From NCBI GenBank assembly GCA_002104895.1, contig MCFG01000311.1, positions 1-57,500 of the forward strand: 57,500 nucleotides of DNA, read 5' to 3'. The position numbers were made by a program, and so were the translations under genes. Position 1 is the stretch's first letter. Each line of letters begins with the position of its first letter. The notes beneath the pieces were generated by a model. It saw nothing but the letters and a program-made list of their open reading frames with translations. It was not told the origin of the DNA and made no database searches. Below are positions 1 through 18,000 of the stretch, piece by piece. This stretch comes from Anaeromyces robustus (lineage: Eukaryota > Neocallimastigomycota > Neocallimastigomycetes > Neocallimastigales > Neocallimastigaceae).

Positions 1-4344
<4,344 letters not shown>

Positions 4345-4924
4345 ACTTATCATGTGATTTTCACATGAATGTATCGGAATTAAATTCCCTGCCTTACCTT
4401 TTCGGCGTCGACGCCCTTGGTATATTCATATATTTTACATTTGTACTTAAACCCTAACGCTAACTTAATAACGGGTCCAGTCTACAAGCCCCACATATGA
4501 ATAGTAGTCACCAAGGAAACCGCCCAATAATTTAGAGCCGCACCCCACATTATTAGACTTAAAGATCTACTCATATACTTATATTATTTAATGAGGCGTG
4601 AGTAGCTACGCCTCAAATACTATACCTGTGCACTACCTTGCCACAGTGTAAAACCCGTGAAGGAGAAAACCACTTGTGCTTGGGGTAGATGCGGTGTCGA
4701 TCCAGAAGCCTTATGTATGCTAAGGAAACGCCTTAACAACCAGGATAGAAACTGGTCGACTTAATAAATGGATATAAATTCAGCAATTATTGTACATGAT
4801 TGGGAAAGCCGAAGCTGACTTTCAGTATGGCAGTCCATGAGGGACACACTACCACCTAATTATTAGGGAGTGGGCTTACTGCTTCACATTAGGGAAGGTC
4901 AAAGAAGCATACCCCGGTCATAGC
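4345..4924 (+). ncRNA. Structured non-coding island (candidate ncRNA gene or SINE/LINE-derived unit)
   Basis: About 580 bp of mixed-composition DNA sits abruptly inside simple AT sequence. All frames are broken by stops, so it is not coding. Many short perfect stems can be seen: TCATGTGA/TCACATGA near 4349-4367, the palindrome GGCGTCGACGCC near 4404-4415, a long-range CCTTGGT/ACCAAGG pair (4415-4421 with 4510-4516), TGAGGCGT/ACGCCTCA (4592-4599 with 4608-4615), CTGTG/CACAG near 4626-4646, ACCAG/CTGGT near 4739-4756 and a CCAC/GTGG arm near 4850-4875. The plus-strand 3' end runs into 14 A. A possible 9-bp direct repeat AATAATAAA flanks it (4311-4319 and 4937-4945), but this is weak in such DNA. 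A degenerate pol III B-box-like string (GGTGTCGATCC) lies at 4693-4703. It could be a stable RNA gene, a SINE, or a fragment of a non-LTR element; no snRNA, SRP or RNase P core was recognised. Confidence 0.35.
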
Positions 4925-6752
4925 AAAAAAAAAAAAAATAATAAATGAAACATTTAAACATTTAAACATTTAGACATTTAAACATTAAATAGAGTTTTTT
5001 TTTTTTTATAAAAAAATATAATACTTTTTTAAAAATTTTAAAAGACTAAATAATAAATAAAATAAAAATAAAATAAAAATAAAAATAAAAAAAAATAAAA
5101 AATTAAATTTGTTTTGAGTTTTGAGTTTTGAATTTTGAGTTTTGAGTTTTTGATTTTTTGATTTACACAATTGGACCATTGGACACAAAAAAAAATTTTT
5201 TTTTTTCTTCATTTTTTTGTGTTTAATAAATAAAGAAAAAAAAAAATTAAAAAAATTTTTTTTTTTTTTTAATTTTATTTTATTTTATATTTTATTTTAA
5301 TTCTTTGTTAAGCAAAGTTTTTTTCATTTTCATTTCATTTCAATTTCATATCCCAAAAAGAATAATAATAATAAAATTATTAAAAAGTACAACGGCATAA
5401 AAGTTAATAAAAATAAATGAATAAAATTAAATGAATAAAAATAAAAAAAATTATTGTGGAACCAACTCTTCATAACCAACTAATTAATAATAATAAATAC
5501 ACACACACACACACAAATACAAACACACACACAAATAATAAAAAAAAAAGTTAAATATTAAATATTAAAATTTAAAATCTTTATTTTATTTTATACTTAA
5601 AAATTTTTTTATTTGCTAATATATTAAAAAGGAAAAAAAAAAAATTTTTTTTTATCATGCCTTGTTTTGTTTTGTTTTGTTTTACTTTTGTTTTGTTTTG
5701 TATAATGAAATTATTTATTTATTTATTTATTATATTTATATTTCATTATTTATTTATATTTCATTATTTATTTATTTAATAATTATAAAACAAAAAAATT
5801 TATTATATAATATTATATAAGTAAAAAATAACGGAAAATAATAAATAATAACGGACGATTAATATTTAAATAAATTATAAAGGAATCATAAATAATAATA
5901 AAAAAAAAATACAATTAGAAAATAAAATAAAAATAATTAATAATTAATAATTAAAATTAAAATTAAAATATTTTTTTTTAAAGTTATTTATATTTTAGAT
6001 TGTAGGATTGTAATAAAAAATAAACAAAATGAAAAAAAAAAACAAAATAAAAAAACAAAAAAAAAAGGAGTATTTTTATGTTTATTTTTTATTATTTATT
6101 TACTAAAAATGATTTATTTATTTATTTATATTTCAATTATTTATATTTCAATTATTTATTTATATTTTAATTTTAATTTTAATTTTAATAAAAATACAAC
6201 CACCATATTAAGTAATAAAAAAAAATTAAAGTTTTTTTTTTTTTTTTTTTTTTTTTTAAATATTAAAATTAATTATTAATTATTAATTTAACCATTAAAA
6301 TTTAAAATGAAAAAAAAAGAAGCCGTTTTTTTCTTTATTTGTTTGTTTGTTTGGATTTGTTTTGTTTATTTTTTTTTTTTTCTAATCTGGATATCTTGAT
6401 TTAATGGGAATGAAAAGATTTTTTAAGTTTCTTTTTTATTTATTAAATAAAAAAAATTTTAATTTTTCATAAAATATTTGACAATTTAATAATAAAAAAT
6501 AAAAAAAAAATTATTTATAATTAATTATAATTAATTAATTATAATTATAAATCTTTTGTAGTTTGTTAGTTATTTATTATTCTATTCTTATTTATGATAA
6601 TAGGACTAGAAGATAAAAAAAAGTTAAAAAAAAATAATTCATACTTAATAGTAATTTTATTTGAAATTGAAATTGAAATTGATAGTTTTATTATTAAAAT
6701 AAGATTGATTTTTAAATAAATAAATAATTAAATAAATAAAATAAATAAATGA

Positions 6753-6941
6753 ATGAATGAATTTTTTTTTAAGGATAGAAAATATATATTAAAAAATTTT
6801 ATCACACTTTATATTAAAGTTTTAGCGGATCAAAAATTAGAAAAAAAAAAAAAAAGTTTGAAAATTGATTGTTTAAAATTATTAATTTATTCATTATTAA
6901 AAGAAATAAATAAAAACACATTTTTATTAATAAATAAATAA
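6753..6941 (+). CDS. Possible short ORF, 62 residues, unrecognised and doubtful
   Basis: An ATG-to-TAA frame embedded in (AAAT)n. Unlike its surroundings, residues about 8-57 (after the lysine-rich start) read as alternating hydrophobic and charged positions that could form helices, and the stretch from 6772 follows a T-rich tract ending in AAG that could act as a splice acceptor. No domain was recognised. A small helical protein exon is possible, but chance is equally likely given the AT content. Confidence 0.12.
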   Translation: MNEFFFKDRKYILKNFITLYIKVLADQKLEKKKKSLKIDCLKLLIYSLLKEINKNTFLLINK

Positions 6942-9012
6942 ATAAAACATTTCCTTACATTTCCTTTTATTTTATTTATATTTTATTTATATTCATATTT
7001 TATTTATATTTTTATTGTATTTTATTTAATAATTAATTTTGACCAGAATAAATCTAATTTCTCCTTAACCTTTGATTGTAAAAAAGAAAAAAAAAATTTT
7101 TTTTTTTTATAAAACACAAAATTTATATTAAATTTGTAATAAAAAGAAAAGGAAAAAAAAAATTTTTTTTATTAACTAATTAACTAATTAATTAAATAAT
7201 TAAATAATGTTGTGTGTTTTTCTTTTTCTTTTTTGGTATGGAAAAAGTAAGAAAAAAAAACTTTATTTTTTTACCTTTTTTCTCATTGTGTGTTTTAATT
7301 AGCGTATTACAAGAATTTTATTAATGTATTGTGATTGATATTAATAACAATAACTAAAAATATTAATAATTGAATAATAATAATAATTGAATAATAAATA
7401 ATTGAATAATAATTAAAAATAATTAAATAATATTAACAATATCCATAGTAATCATAATCGTAATAAATAATAAATAATAAATAATAACATAATAATAGAT
7501 TAATTTAATATTTAATATTTAATATTTAATATTTAATTTTTTTTTTTTTTTTTTTGTTTTTTGTTTTTGTTTCTTTTTTTGTGTACAAATAAAAATAATT
7601 AAAGTTACCTAAAAGTTTATTTATTTAAAGTTTAAAGTTTTTCTATGACTTGAGAAAAAAAAAAATGAATAATTATGATTAATAATTCTATAGATTAATA
7701 TTAATATAATGAGTGTTGGTGTGTGTGTGTGTGTATTATTTGTTATGTGTTTCTAAACAATATACAATATATTGTATATATTATAAATATAATATATAAT
7801 AAAAAATACATATGATAAATAATACATATGATAAATAATACATAATACATATAATATATGGTATATGATATATAATATATATAGTATATATTAATGAGTG
7901 TTTGTTTTTTATTTTATTTTGCTTTATTTTATTTTATATATAAATATTATATATTATACTTTATATTATGATTATTATTAGGATTAGGTACAAGAACAAT
8001 GTTTTATACAATATGTTATACATATAACAATTATCTATGATTAATAAATACACTTTTATATTATATTTATACTTAACAATAATCAATATTATTGTTAATT
8101 ATTACTATTGTTTATAATAATTACTTAAAAAAAAAAGAAAAATTTATTTGTAAACTAGAAAAGTTATTTTTTTTTAGATTATACGATTATTAGATTTTAA
8201 GATTTTATTAATTATTATAAAAAAAAATATGGTTAAAATTATTTATTATGTCCTTCAGTCAGTTAACTTGTCATCACCTAGATTAAATAAAAAAATTTTT
8301 TATTTTTATTTTGTTCCTATTTTCAATTTATTTTCAATTTATTTTCAATTTATTTTCAATTTATTTCTTATTTATTAATTATTTTATTTATCACAACTTT
8401 TATCACTCATGCTTATGCTTAATAATTAATTAATCAATCCAAATTAAAATTCTATAAAATTATACAAATTACAAATTACATAATTTACAAATTATACAAA
8501 TTATACAAATTATACAAATTTATCATGCTGAATTTTAATTTTTGTCATGCTTTTGATCCATAAAAAAAAAATTTGTTTTGTTCTATATAAAAAGTTATAA
8601 TAATATAATATTTAATAATACTTAATAATATTCATTAATATGTTTTATCAGGATTAAAAAAAAAAATAAATAAATTAAAATAAATCAACTTTTATTATAT
8701 TTTATTATATTTATAATATAATATATAATATAATATATAATATTATATAATATTATTATACTATGACTATATATAAAATTATAATTATAATTACTATTAA
8801 TAATTATAATTATAATTAATCATTACTATTAATATTAATAATTAATATTAAAAAATAACAATGCAATGTTTTTTTTTTTGTTTTAAACTTCTTATTGAAT
8901 AATTTGTGTATAAAAATTATCAAAAAAAATGCATATTTTAATTTTCATAAAATAAATGAATAAATAAATAAATAAATAAATAGATAAATGAATAAATAAA
9001 TAATTAGTTTAT

Positions 9013-9020
9013 AATATTAA

Positions 9021-9077
<57 letters not shown>
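9013..9077. repeat. (AAAT)n microsatellite
   Basis: About sixteen AAAT units in a row. The minus-strand open frame across it encodes only repeated Leu-Phe-Ile-Tyr and is an artefact. Confidence 0.9.
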
Positions 9078-9083
<6 letters not shown>

Positions 9084-12000
9084 TATTTATAATATTTATA
9101 TTTATATATAATAAATATATTATATTTATTTCATGGCTATTTATAAATATAGAATAGATTATATATAATAATATATAATAATATAATAATAATATATAAG
9201 AATATAATATAATATAGAATATAATAGAGAACACAATTTTTTAAAATAAATATTAAAAAGTACAAATGAAAATTTTTTATTGTTTTGTAATATTTTTTAT
9301 TTTCATTTTCATTTTTTTTATTTTATTTTTAATATAATAAAAAGGATTATAGAAAGTCATTTGTACTTTTTTTTTTCCACTTTTTCTCTCTTTTTATTTT
9401 ATTTTATTTTATTTTTATTTTTATTTTTTTTGTCTTTTCCTTTCCTTTCCTTTTTTTTTCAATAATATTCTAGACTTATTATTTATTATTTATTAATAAT
9501 TAGAATTTTTATTTATAAACAAATTTTTTTCCTTAATACTATTTAAAAAAATAATAAAAAAAATTTTTAAATAAGTAAATGAATGAATATATTTGTAATA
9601 AATAAATGAATGAATATATTTATAATAAATTAATGAATGAATATATTAATAAATAAATAAATAAATGAATTTATTTGTACTAATAGAAAAACCAAAAATT
9701 ATGGAATTTAAAGTTTATATATATTTTCATTATTATTCATTATTAATTATTCATTATTTATTATTTTATAATTATTTAATTATTTAATTATTAAATATTA
9801 TATTTATAATTATATTTATGTATATTTAAAGATAAAAAAAAAGTAATAAAAAAAAAATGTTTTTTTTTTTTTTTTTTTAATATTTAATATTAAAAGTATA
9901 ATTAAAAAGTAACAAAAAAAAAAAAAGATTCTAGAGTTTTCATTATTTCTTGAAATTATGCAAGATTTAACCCTAATAAAAAAAAAATTAATAAATAAAT
10001 CAAATAATCCCTTTAATTAAATAAAAAAATTTTTTTATATTATATAGAATATTTAAATAATAAATATTAAAATTGAATAGAAATAGAAATAGAAATAAAA
10101 TAAAATAAAATAAAATAAAATATATATAAATATATATAAATTTAATCATAAATAATAATAAATAATAATAAATAATTATAATAATAATAATATGAAAAAA
10201 AAAAATTCAATTTATATTAATTAATTAATTAATTAATTAAATTATATTGAAAAAGTAAATCATTTTATTATTTAATAAAGTTAAATAATGAATTAATTAT
10301 AATTTATATATATATATATATAAAAAAAAAAAGAAATATTAATTTTTTAAAATAAAAAAAAATTCAATATATCCAAATAATTTATTTATTTAATTTATTT
10401 ATTTCTATAAAAAGAAAGATGATAAACTTTAATTATTAATTAATTTTGATCATTTTTAAGTACATTTTTATTAACTTTTCATCCTACAAAAATTAATATT
10501 TAATATATTGTTAATAGGTAATACAAGAAAAAAAAAATTTTTTTTTTTTGCAATTTTGTATTGTATAATAAATTAAAAAAGAATATTAAAACAAAACATA
10601 AACAGAAACAGAAAAAAAAAAAAAAAAAAAAAAAAACACTTAATAATTAATAATATAATAATAATTATTGAATATAATAATAATAATAATAATAAAATAA
10701 GAAATCATAAATTTATAATATATAAAGGTATTATATTATATATTAATATATAATAGAATAAAAATTTTACAATTATTATTATTAAAGAAAAAGAAAAAAG
10801 AAAAAAGAAAAGGTTTCATGAGATTATATTTAAATAAACTTTATCAATCTTTTTTTTTTTTACTATTATTATTAAATTATTTTATTTTTATTATAATATT
10901 TAGAATAAAAAAAATATGAATACTTATTATTTCATAGGTATATCATTTATTATTTTAAAGATCAGCAATAATAATATAAAAATTTTTTAAATGAAATTTT
11001 ATTGGAGAAAAGAAAGGAAAAAGAAAAATTATACAGAAATGGAAATTGAAAATGAAATTAAAAATGAGAAAAAAAAGTGGTTTTTATGTGGAATAGAATA
11101 AAAGAGAAAATTAATAAATATTATTTAGATTTCAACAAATATTATATATATATATTTATAATATATATATATATTTTCATTTAATTTAATTTATTATTAT
11201 AAATATTTTTCTTTTTTCTTTTTTCTTTGTTCTTATGAAATTGAATTTTTCTTTTAATAATATTATATTATATAATATTATATATATACTAATTTTCCCC
11301 ATTTTTTTCTTTTCATTTTTATTATTATTATTTTATAACTTTTTTTTTTTTTTTTAAAAATACAATGCAACTACAGAAATTGTTTATTAAAGTAAATTAA
11401 TTAATTTAAAAATGAAAAACTTTTATAATGGAAAAAGAAAATCATTTTTTTATATATTTATATAAATATATATCTAAAACAATGATTTTCTTTTTTCTTT
11501 TTCTTTTTCTTTTTCTTTTTCTTTTTTTAATTTATAAAGTTTTATTTTTTATTTTTTTTGGATAATATAATTAATATAAATATTAAAACAAAAAAAAAAA
11601 AAATTTCAGATAAGAATAGAATACTATTTAATTAAATAATTCGTTTTTTTTTTTTGAATTTGAATATATAACACTTTAAATAAAAGGATTTTTTATTTAT
11701 TTTCCATAATGTATCCTTATTGTTAAAATAACTAAAACTAAATTTAATCTCTTTTTTTTTTTTTTTTCTATAATTATTATTATTCAAAAGAGATTGAAAA
11801 AAATTTTTTTTATATCTATTTAAAAGTTTCTTTTTTTTTTTTTTTCTATTTTATTTTATTTTATTTTATTACTTAACCTAAATTTTTTTTTATTAGTCAT
11901 TAATTTAAGCATTGATCAAAATGTTAAGTTATTTGAGATAAAAAAATTTTTATTTTTTTTTTTTTTTTTTTACTCTAAGCTATTTTTTCGGAAAAATTTT

Positions 12001-15000
12001 TAAAATATTTTAAAGATATATCCTCCTCCTCCTCTCCTAATAAAGAAAAAAAAATATAAAATATAACATTAATTCATTAATAATAAATATTAATCAATAA
12101 ACTTTTATCTATTACATAATTTATAATTTATAATTTATAATTTATAATCCATCCTAAAATATAATAAAAAAATAAAAATAAAATTTTTTTCACATAAAAA
12201 TATAAATAAATAAATTAAAAAAAATATTTTTTTTTTTAGGTGATACAAATACAAAAGTTAAATTTATAATATTTTTATTTTATTTAATTTTAAATTTTAT
12301 TTTATAAAAAAAAAATGATCATCAATCATTAATAAAAAATTTTTTATTTTTTTTTGATTTTAATTAAAATTTAATTGTTAATGGTTAAAAGTTTGGTTCC
12401 GGGTTGTGTAATGTTAAAAAAAAAAAAAAATAAAATAAAATAAAATGTTAAGCATTGTTAAGTTCATTAAATTAAATTAAATAAAAAATGAGAAAAAAAA
12501 AAAAAAAAATGAAAAAAAAAAACTTTATTTATTATTATTTATTTATTCATTCATTTATTTAATTTTTTTTAATGTGGAAAAAGTTTAAAAAAAAAATAGA
12601 ATAATCTATAGAAAAATTATATAAAAATAAAAGAAAAAAAAAATTTTTTTTATTTCTCTTGTTAATAATAATAATAATAATAATTATTATTATTATTATT
12701 TATTCTATTCTATTTAATTCAATTATTTAGTATGATTTTCTCATCTATGGTTTAAAATAGAATAGAATAATAAATAAAATAAAATAAATAAAATAAATTG
12801 TTATAAAATTATGAATACAATTTTTATTCCCCAAAAAAATTCATATTTTGAAATAATGTTCCATAATTTAATTTTAATATTTTATATATATAAAAAAAAT
12901 TTTATTATATTATATAATATTATTTATTATATTATTTATTATTGTTAGATTTAATGTAAACTCAAATTTCTAATAATTATTATTTATTATTATTTAATAT
13001 TATTGTTAATATTTTAATATTTTAATATTGTTATTATTTATTAATTTTATTTTATTTTTATTATATTATAAATAAATAAATAAATAAAAAATTTTTTATT
13101 AATATTTTTTTTTTTTTTAGTATTGTTTGAATTTTCAATTTTTTTATTTCTTTTGAACACAAAATTGAAAAAAAAAAATTATTTTCATTTTATAATTTTT
13201 TAACAATGAATTTCAAAAAAAGAAAAAAGAAAAAAATTCATTTTTTTTTAACAATAAAGAGTGAAACAAAAGAAAAAAGAAAAAAGAAAAAAAAAAAACT
13301 TATTTTCTATTTTATTATTATTTCTTGTTTTATTTTTATTTTTTAAAAAAAGAAAGAATTTAATTTTATTATTATAAATTTTGAATGTTTAATGTTTAAT
13401 GATTTTTATATTTAATGATTTAATATTTAATGATTATAAAGTTTTGTAACTTTTTTTTTTTATTTAATATTTTTATTTTCTATTCCATATAAAAAAAAAA
13501 TAAATCAATAGATCAATCAATAAATCAATAAATGCAAAAATAGTTATAGTTATCTAAACAAGTAGGATAATTTTAATTTTTTGATTTTGATTTTTATTTA
13601 ATTTTTATGCAGGAAGCAAAGCAAAAAATATTTAAATTAAATTTAATAAAATTAAGATAAAGTTACAATAAAAAATAGATAAAAAAAAAGGACATTTATA
13701 TAAATATTTTTCATATTTTTTTTTTAATTAATTAATTTCCATAATTAAAAATTAAAATTAAAATTAAAAATTATAAAGTAATGATACTTTTTTTTTATAA
13801 CCGATTTTTAATAAGTAAAATCAAGGTAAAAAAAAAAAAAAGTTTAAAAAAAAAAGAGACACAAAATAGATGTAAAAAAAAAAAGAAAAGAAAGTACAAA
13901 ATAAATATATAAATAAAAAAAAAGAGTTAAAAAAAAAACGACATTAAAAGTACATATAAGTATACAACAGATAAAAAAAGAAAATTTTTTTAATTTTTAA
14001 TTTTAATTTTCATTGTTAAAATTTAATTTTCATTACTTAAAAAAAAAAAAAAATTAATAAAATTCATGGTATGAAAATTTCATTACTTAAATTTATTAAA
14101 CTTTAGATAATAATAATAATAATAATAATTTTTATTATTATTATTACTATTATTATTATTATTGTTCATTTATTATTGAACTTTTTTCTTTTTTTTTTTT
14201 TTTATTTCATTAAAAAATTAAGAGTATTATTTTATATACATTTCTCTAAAATTCATTATAAAAGGCATAAGCGTATTATATATATTTTTATTTTTATATT
14301 TTTAATCCGTTATTCTTTAAAAAAAAAAAAAAAAAAAAACTAAGAGAGTATATATATATATCATTATATATCATTATAATTATATATAATTATTATTTAA
14401 TCTATTTCTATTTCTAATCTTGTTCATTAAAGTTTTTAGTTTTTAGTTTTTTTTTTTTTTCATTACATCCATAATTAGTAATCATAATATATAAATTATG
14501 GATTGTAAATTAATATAATTATGAATTAATTATTAGTTGATTCCTTATATTAGATTAAATTAAATTATTATATATTATCAATAAATTTATGATAAGGAAT
14601 AATATAGATTAATATATTCATTTAAATATATTATTAATTAATTAATTTATGTATTATAATATAATATAATATATTTTAATATATTTTAATGTATGGAAAT
14701 GATTCATTTTTATTAAAAAACGAAAATAAAAACGAAAATAAAAAAAGTAAACCAAAAAAAAAATAAAAAATAAGTAAATCATTAATTAATTAATTAATTA
14801 ATTAATTAATAAGTTTTATTATTTAATATATTCATTTATTTAAATATTTATATATTTATTTATTTAATATATTCATTTATATAATATAATCATTATTTAT
14901 TTATTCATATATTTATTCATACATTTATTTATTTTGTTTATGTTTTAGAATTAATTTTTTTTCATAGGAATTAAACTTTAATGATTATAAAAATATTATT

Positions 15001-18000
15001 AAAACTCTTTTTTTTTTAATAAAAATGACTCCAATGTAACAATAAAAACTCTAAATAAAAAAAAAAAAAGAATAATTCATTCCATCATTAGAAATAAGCA
15101 TATATTGATATATATTGATAATAAATAAATAAATAATTTAGTAGATTTAAATTTTATATAGGTAAAATATATTCCATTTATATTGAATTATATATTATTC
15201 TATAAAATATTTTTTATTTTTTTTATTTTTTTTTATTTTTTTATTTTCAAAAAAAAAAAAAAAAAAAAAATTCATTTTATGAAATAATAATAATAATAAT
15301 TATAATAATAAAAAAAAAGAATAATATTTTAAATCTTTTTTTTATTAAAGGTATTAATCTCTTTTTTAAAATAAATAAATTCAAATGTTTTTATTAAGAA
15401 AAAAATAAAGTATTAAGTAGAAGAATAAAAGAAAAAAAAAAAGAGGCAGTAAATAATTAAATAAACAATATATCCTTTTTGAAAAAAATAATTAATAATA
15501 ATCCAATCATACTTTTTTTTTTTGTATTATTATTAAAAAAAATTGTATACCATGATTTAATTATGAAATTGTATACCACCATGAATCCATAATTATCTTT
15601 ACAAATAAAGCAAAAATAAAACAAAAATAAAACAAAAAAAATGATTTCCAAATTAAAACATAATAAAATAAAATAAAATAATTAAAAAAAAAAATGAAAT
15701 AATAACAAAATAATAATACAAAAAAAGTGGGAATTTTTGAATGGTATACAATTTCAATTTCCTAAATAATAATTCTTTACAATTAATTTCCCTAATAATA
15801 ATAATTTCCATAATAATAATTTCATAAAATGTTTATCATTAATACTAATACTAATAATAATAATAATAATGATGATTAATAGAATGAATAAGACATTTTT
15901 TATTTATATTTATATAGTTATATAGTTGAACATTTTAGGATGATTCAACAATGAAAAATTCTTAAATAAATAAATATTAATTAATAAAAAATTAGTCATA
16001 TTAATATTACTATAATAAAATGAAAAGAAAAAACCCCCACAAAATTAATAATTAATCATTAATCATTAATAATTAATCATTAATTATAATATAGTTAATA
16101 ATAAGAATAATAATAATTGATAATTAATTACAATTTTTATTAGGATACAGTAAAAAAAGAATGGATAAACCAAAAGAAGAAAAAAGAAAAAGAAAGAAAA
16201 AATAGACATTATTAAATAAAGAATTTTTTTTTAATTTAACCGATTTTTATTTTATTTTATTTTTTGTTTCTTTTTTCTTTTAAAAGAATACATAAATAAA
16301 TAGATTGATAGATAAATAGATAAATAAATAGATAAAATTTATAAATCTATTACTATTAACTATTAATTATTTAATTATTAGTAAAAGAAAAAAAAAAAAC
16401 AAACTCAAATTCAATTTTATTTTATTTTTTGTTACTTTTAAATTTTTTTTTTCTTTCATATTGAATATTTTTAATTATTATTTATTATTATTATTTTATT
16501 TATATTATTTATGATTATTATTTTTATGATTGAAAGTTATTATTAAATGAATGCATGTGTTCCTATGCATGCATGGTTTATAATATTAATTATTATTTTA
16601 TTTTTATATACATTTTGTATATAAAAAAAAGTTTAAAAAAAAAAAATAAAATTTATATATAAGAATGTCATATATATAATATAAATAATAATATATTCTA
16701 TTCTATTCTATTCTATTCTATTATATAGAATTGCTAATAATTATTATTTATAAATAAAAAGAAGATTATTATTTATAATATTAACACAAGATTTATAATA
16801 GTCATAATAGTAACTACAAAAAAATATACAAAAAAAATATTTTTTATAATTATTATATTATTAAATTTTTTTTTTTACTTTTTTATTTTATATTTCTTAC
16901 ATTTTATATTTTGTACTATTTTATTATTATTTTATTATTATTTATTATTATTTTATGATTATTATTTTTAATTTTTTAATTTAATTTAAATAAAAAAAAA
17001 AAGTTAATGAATGTAATATCATTATACAATATTATTCATTATTGTTTTAAATTAAAAAAAACACCTTTTTTAGTAATAAATTAAATTAATCTCTAAATTT
17101 TAATATAAATCGTTTAATCATTTAAATAGAAAGGAAAAAGCAGAGATTATCAAAAGTTATTTTATTACTTTTTATAGTCAATATTTAATATTTTGTGTTC
17201 CATTAACTTTGTATTAAACTATTTCGAATAAATTAAAAAACTTTTTAGATTTTTTTTTTTTTAATATTTTTAATAGTTTAATAGTTTAAGTAATTATTAA
17301 ATAATTTTTTTTTAATTTTTCAAAAAAAAAAATTTTTTTTTTATTATTTTTTTAATCGTTTTATTTTAATAGATTTACTCTATTATAAAACTATTTATTA
17401 ATTAAGTCATAACCAATAAAAACCGAGAAAAGTAAAAAAAAAATATTAATATAAAAAATAAAAGTTAGTAGAATTAAATAAATAATTAAATAAATAAATA
17501 ATAAATAAAAGAATTTATTAGAATTAAATATATATATATTAATATATTAATATATTTATATATATATTTTTTTTAAAAAATAAAAATTAAAGCAAGCAGT
17601 ATGAAATCCTTTTAATAAAAAAGGAATGTATTTTAATATATTGTATTTCTAATGCATCCTTTTTTTTTTTTTTTACTTTTTTTTATAAACAAATTTATTA
17701 TGAAATTTTTTTTATTAACTATAAATTAGTTTTTTTTTTTTTTAAACTGAACCAAAAAAGCATAAATTTTTATTTATATTTATGGATTTATTATCATTTA
17801 TAGTATCATATCTTTTTCTTTTAACTATATAAACTAAAAATCGATATTTATTATTAATTGTATTGTTTTTTTATTATTGTAATATTTAAATAGATTAATA
17901 ATAAAATTATAGATATAAATCTATAAATGAATCGCGATTAAATAAATAAATGAATAAATAAATAATAAATAAATGAATGAATGTATTAATAAAAATAAAT

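Noticed and set aside
4690-4850. RNase P-, group I/II intron- or tRNA-like strings in the GC-rich island (GAAGCTGAC, GAGCCG, a B-box-like GGTGTCGATCC)
   Set aside because: Each is an isolated short match. The order and spacing of the other conserved elements of these RNAs are missing.
9004-9234. Minus-strand ORF across (AAAT)n, and similar ones at 17921-18115 and 49861-50076
   Set aside because: Translation is only Ile/Phe/Leu/Tyr repeats generated by stop-free reading of the microsatellite.
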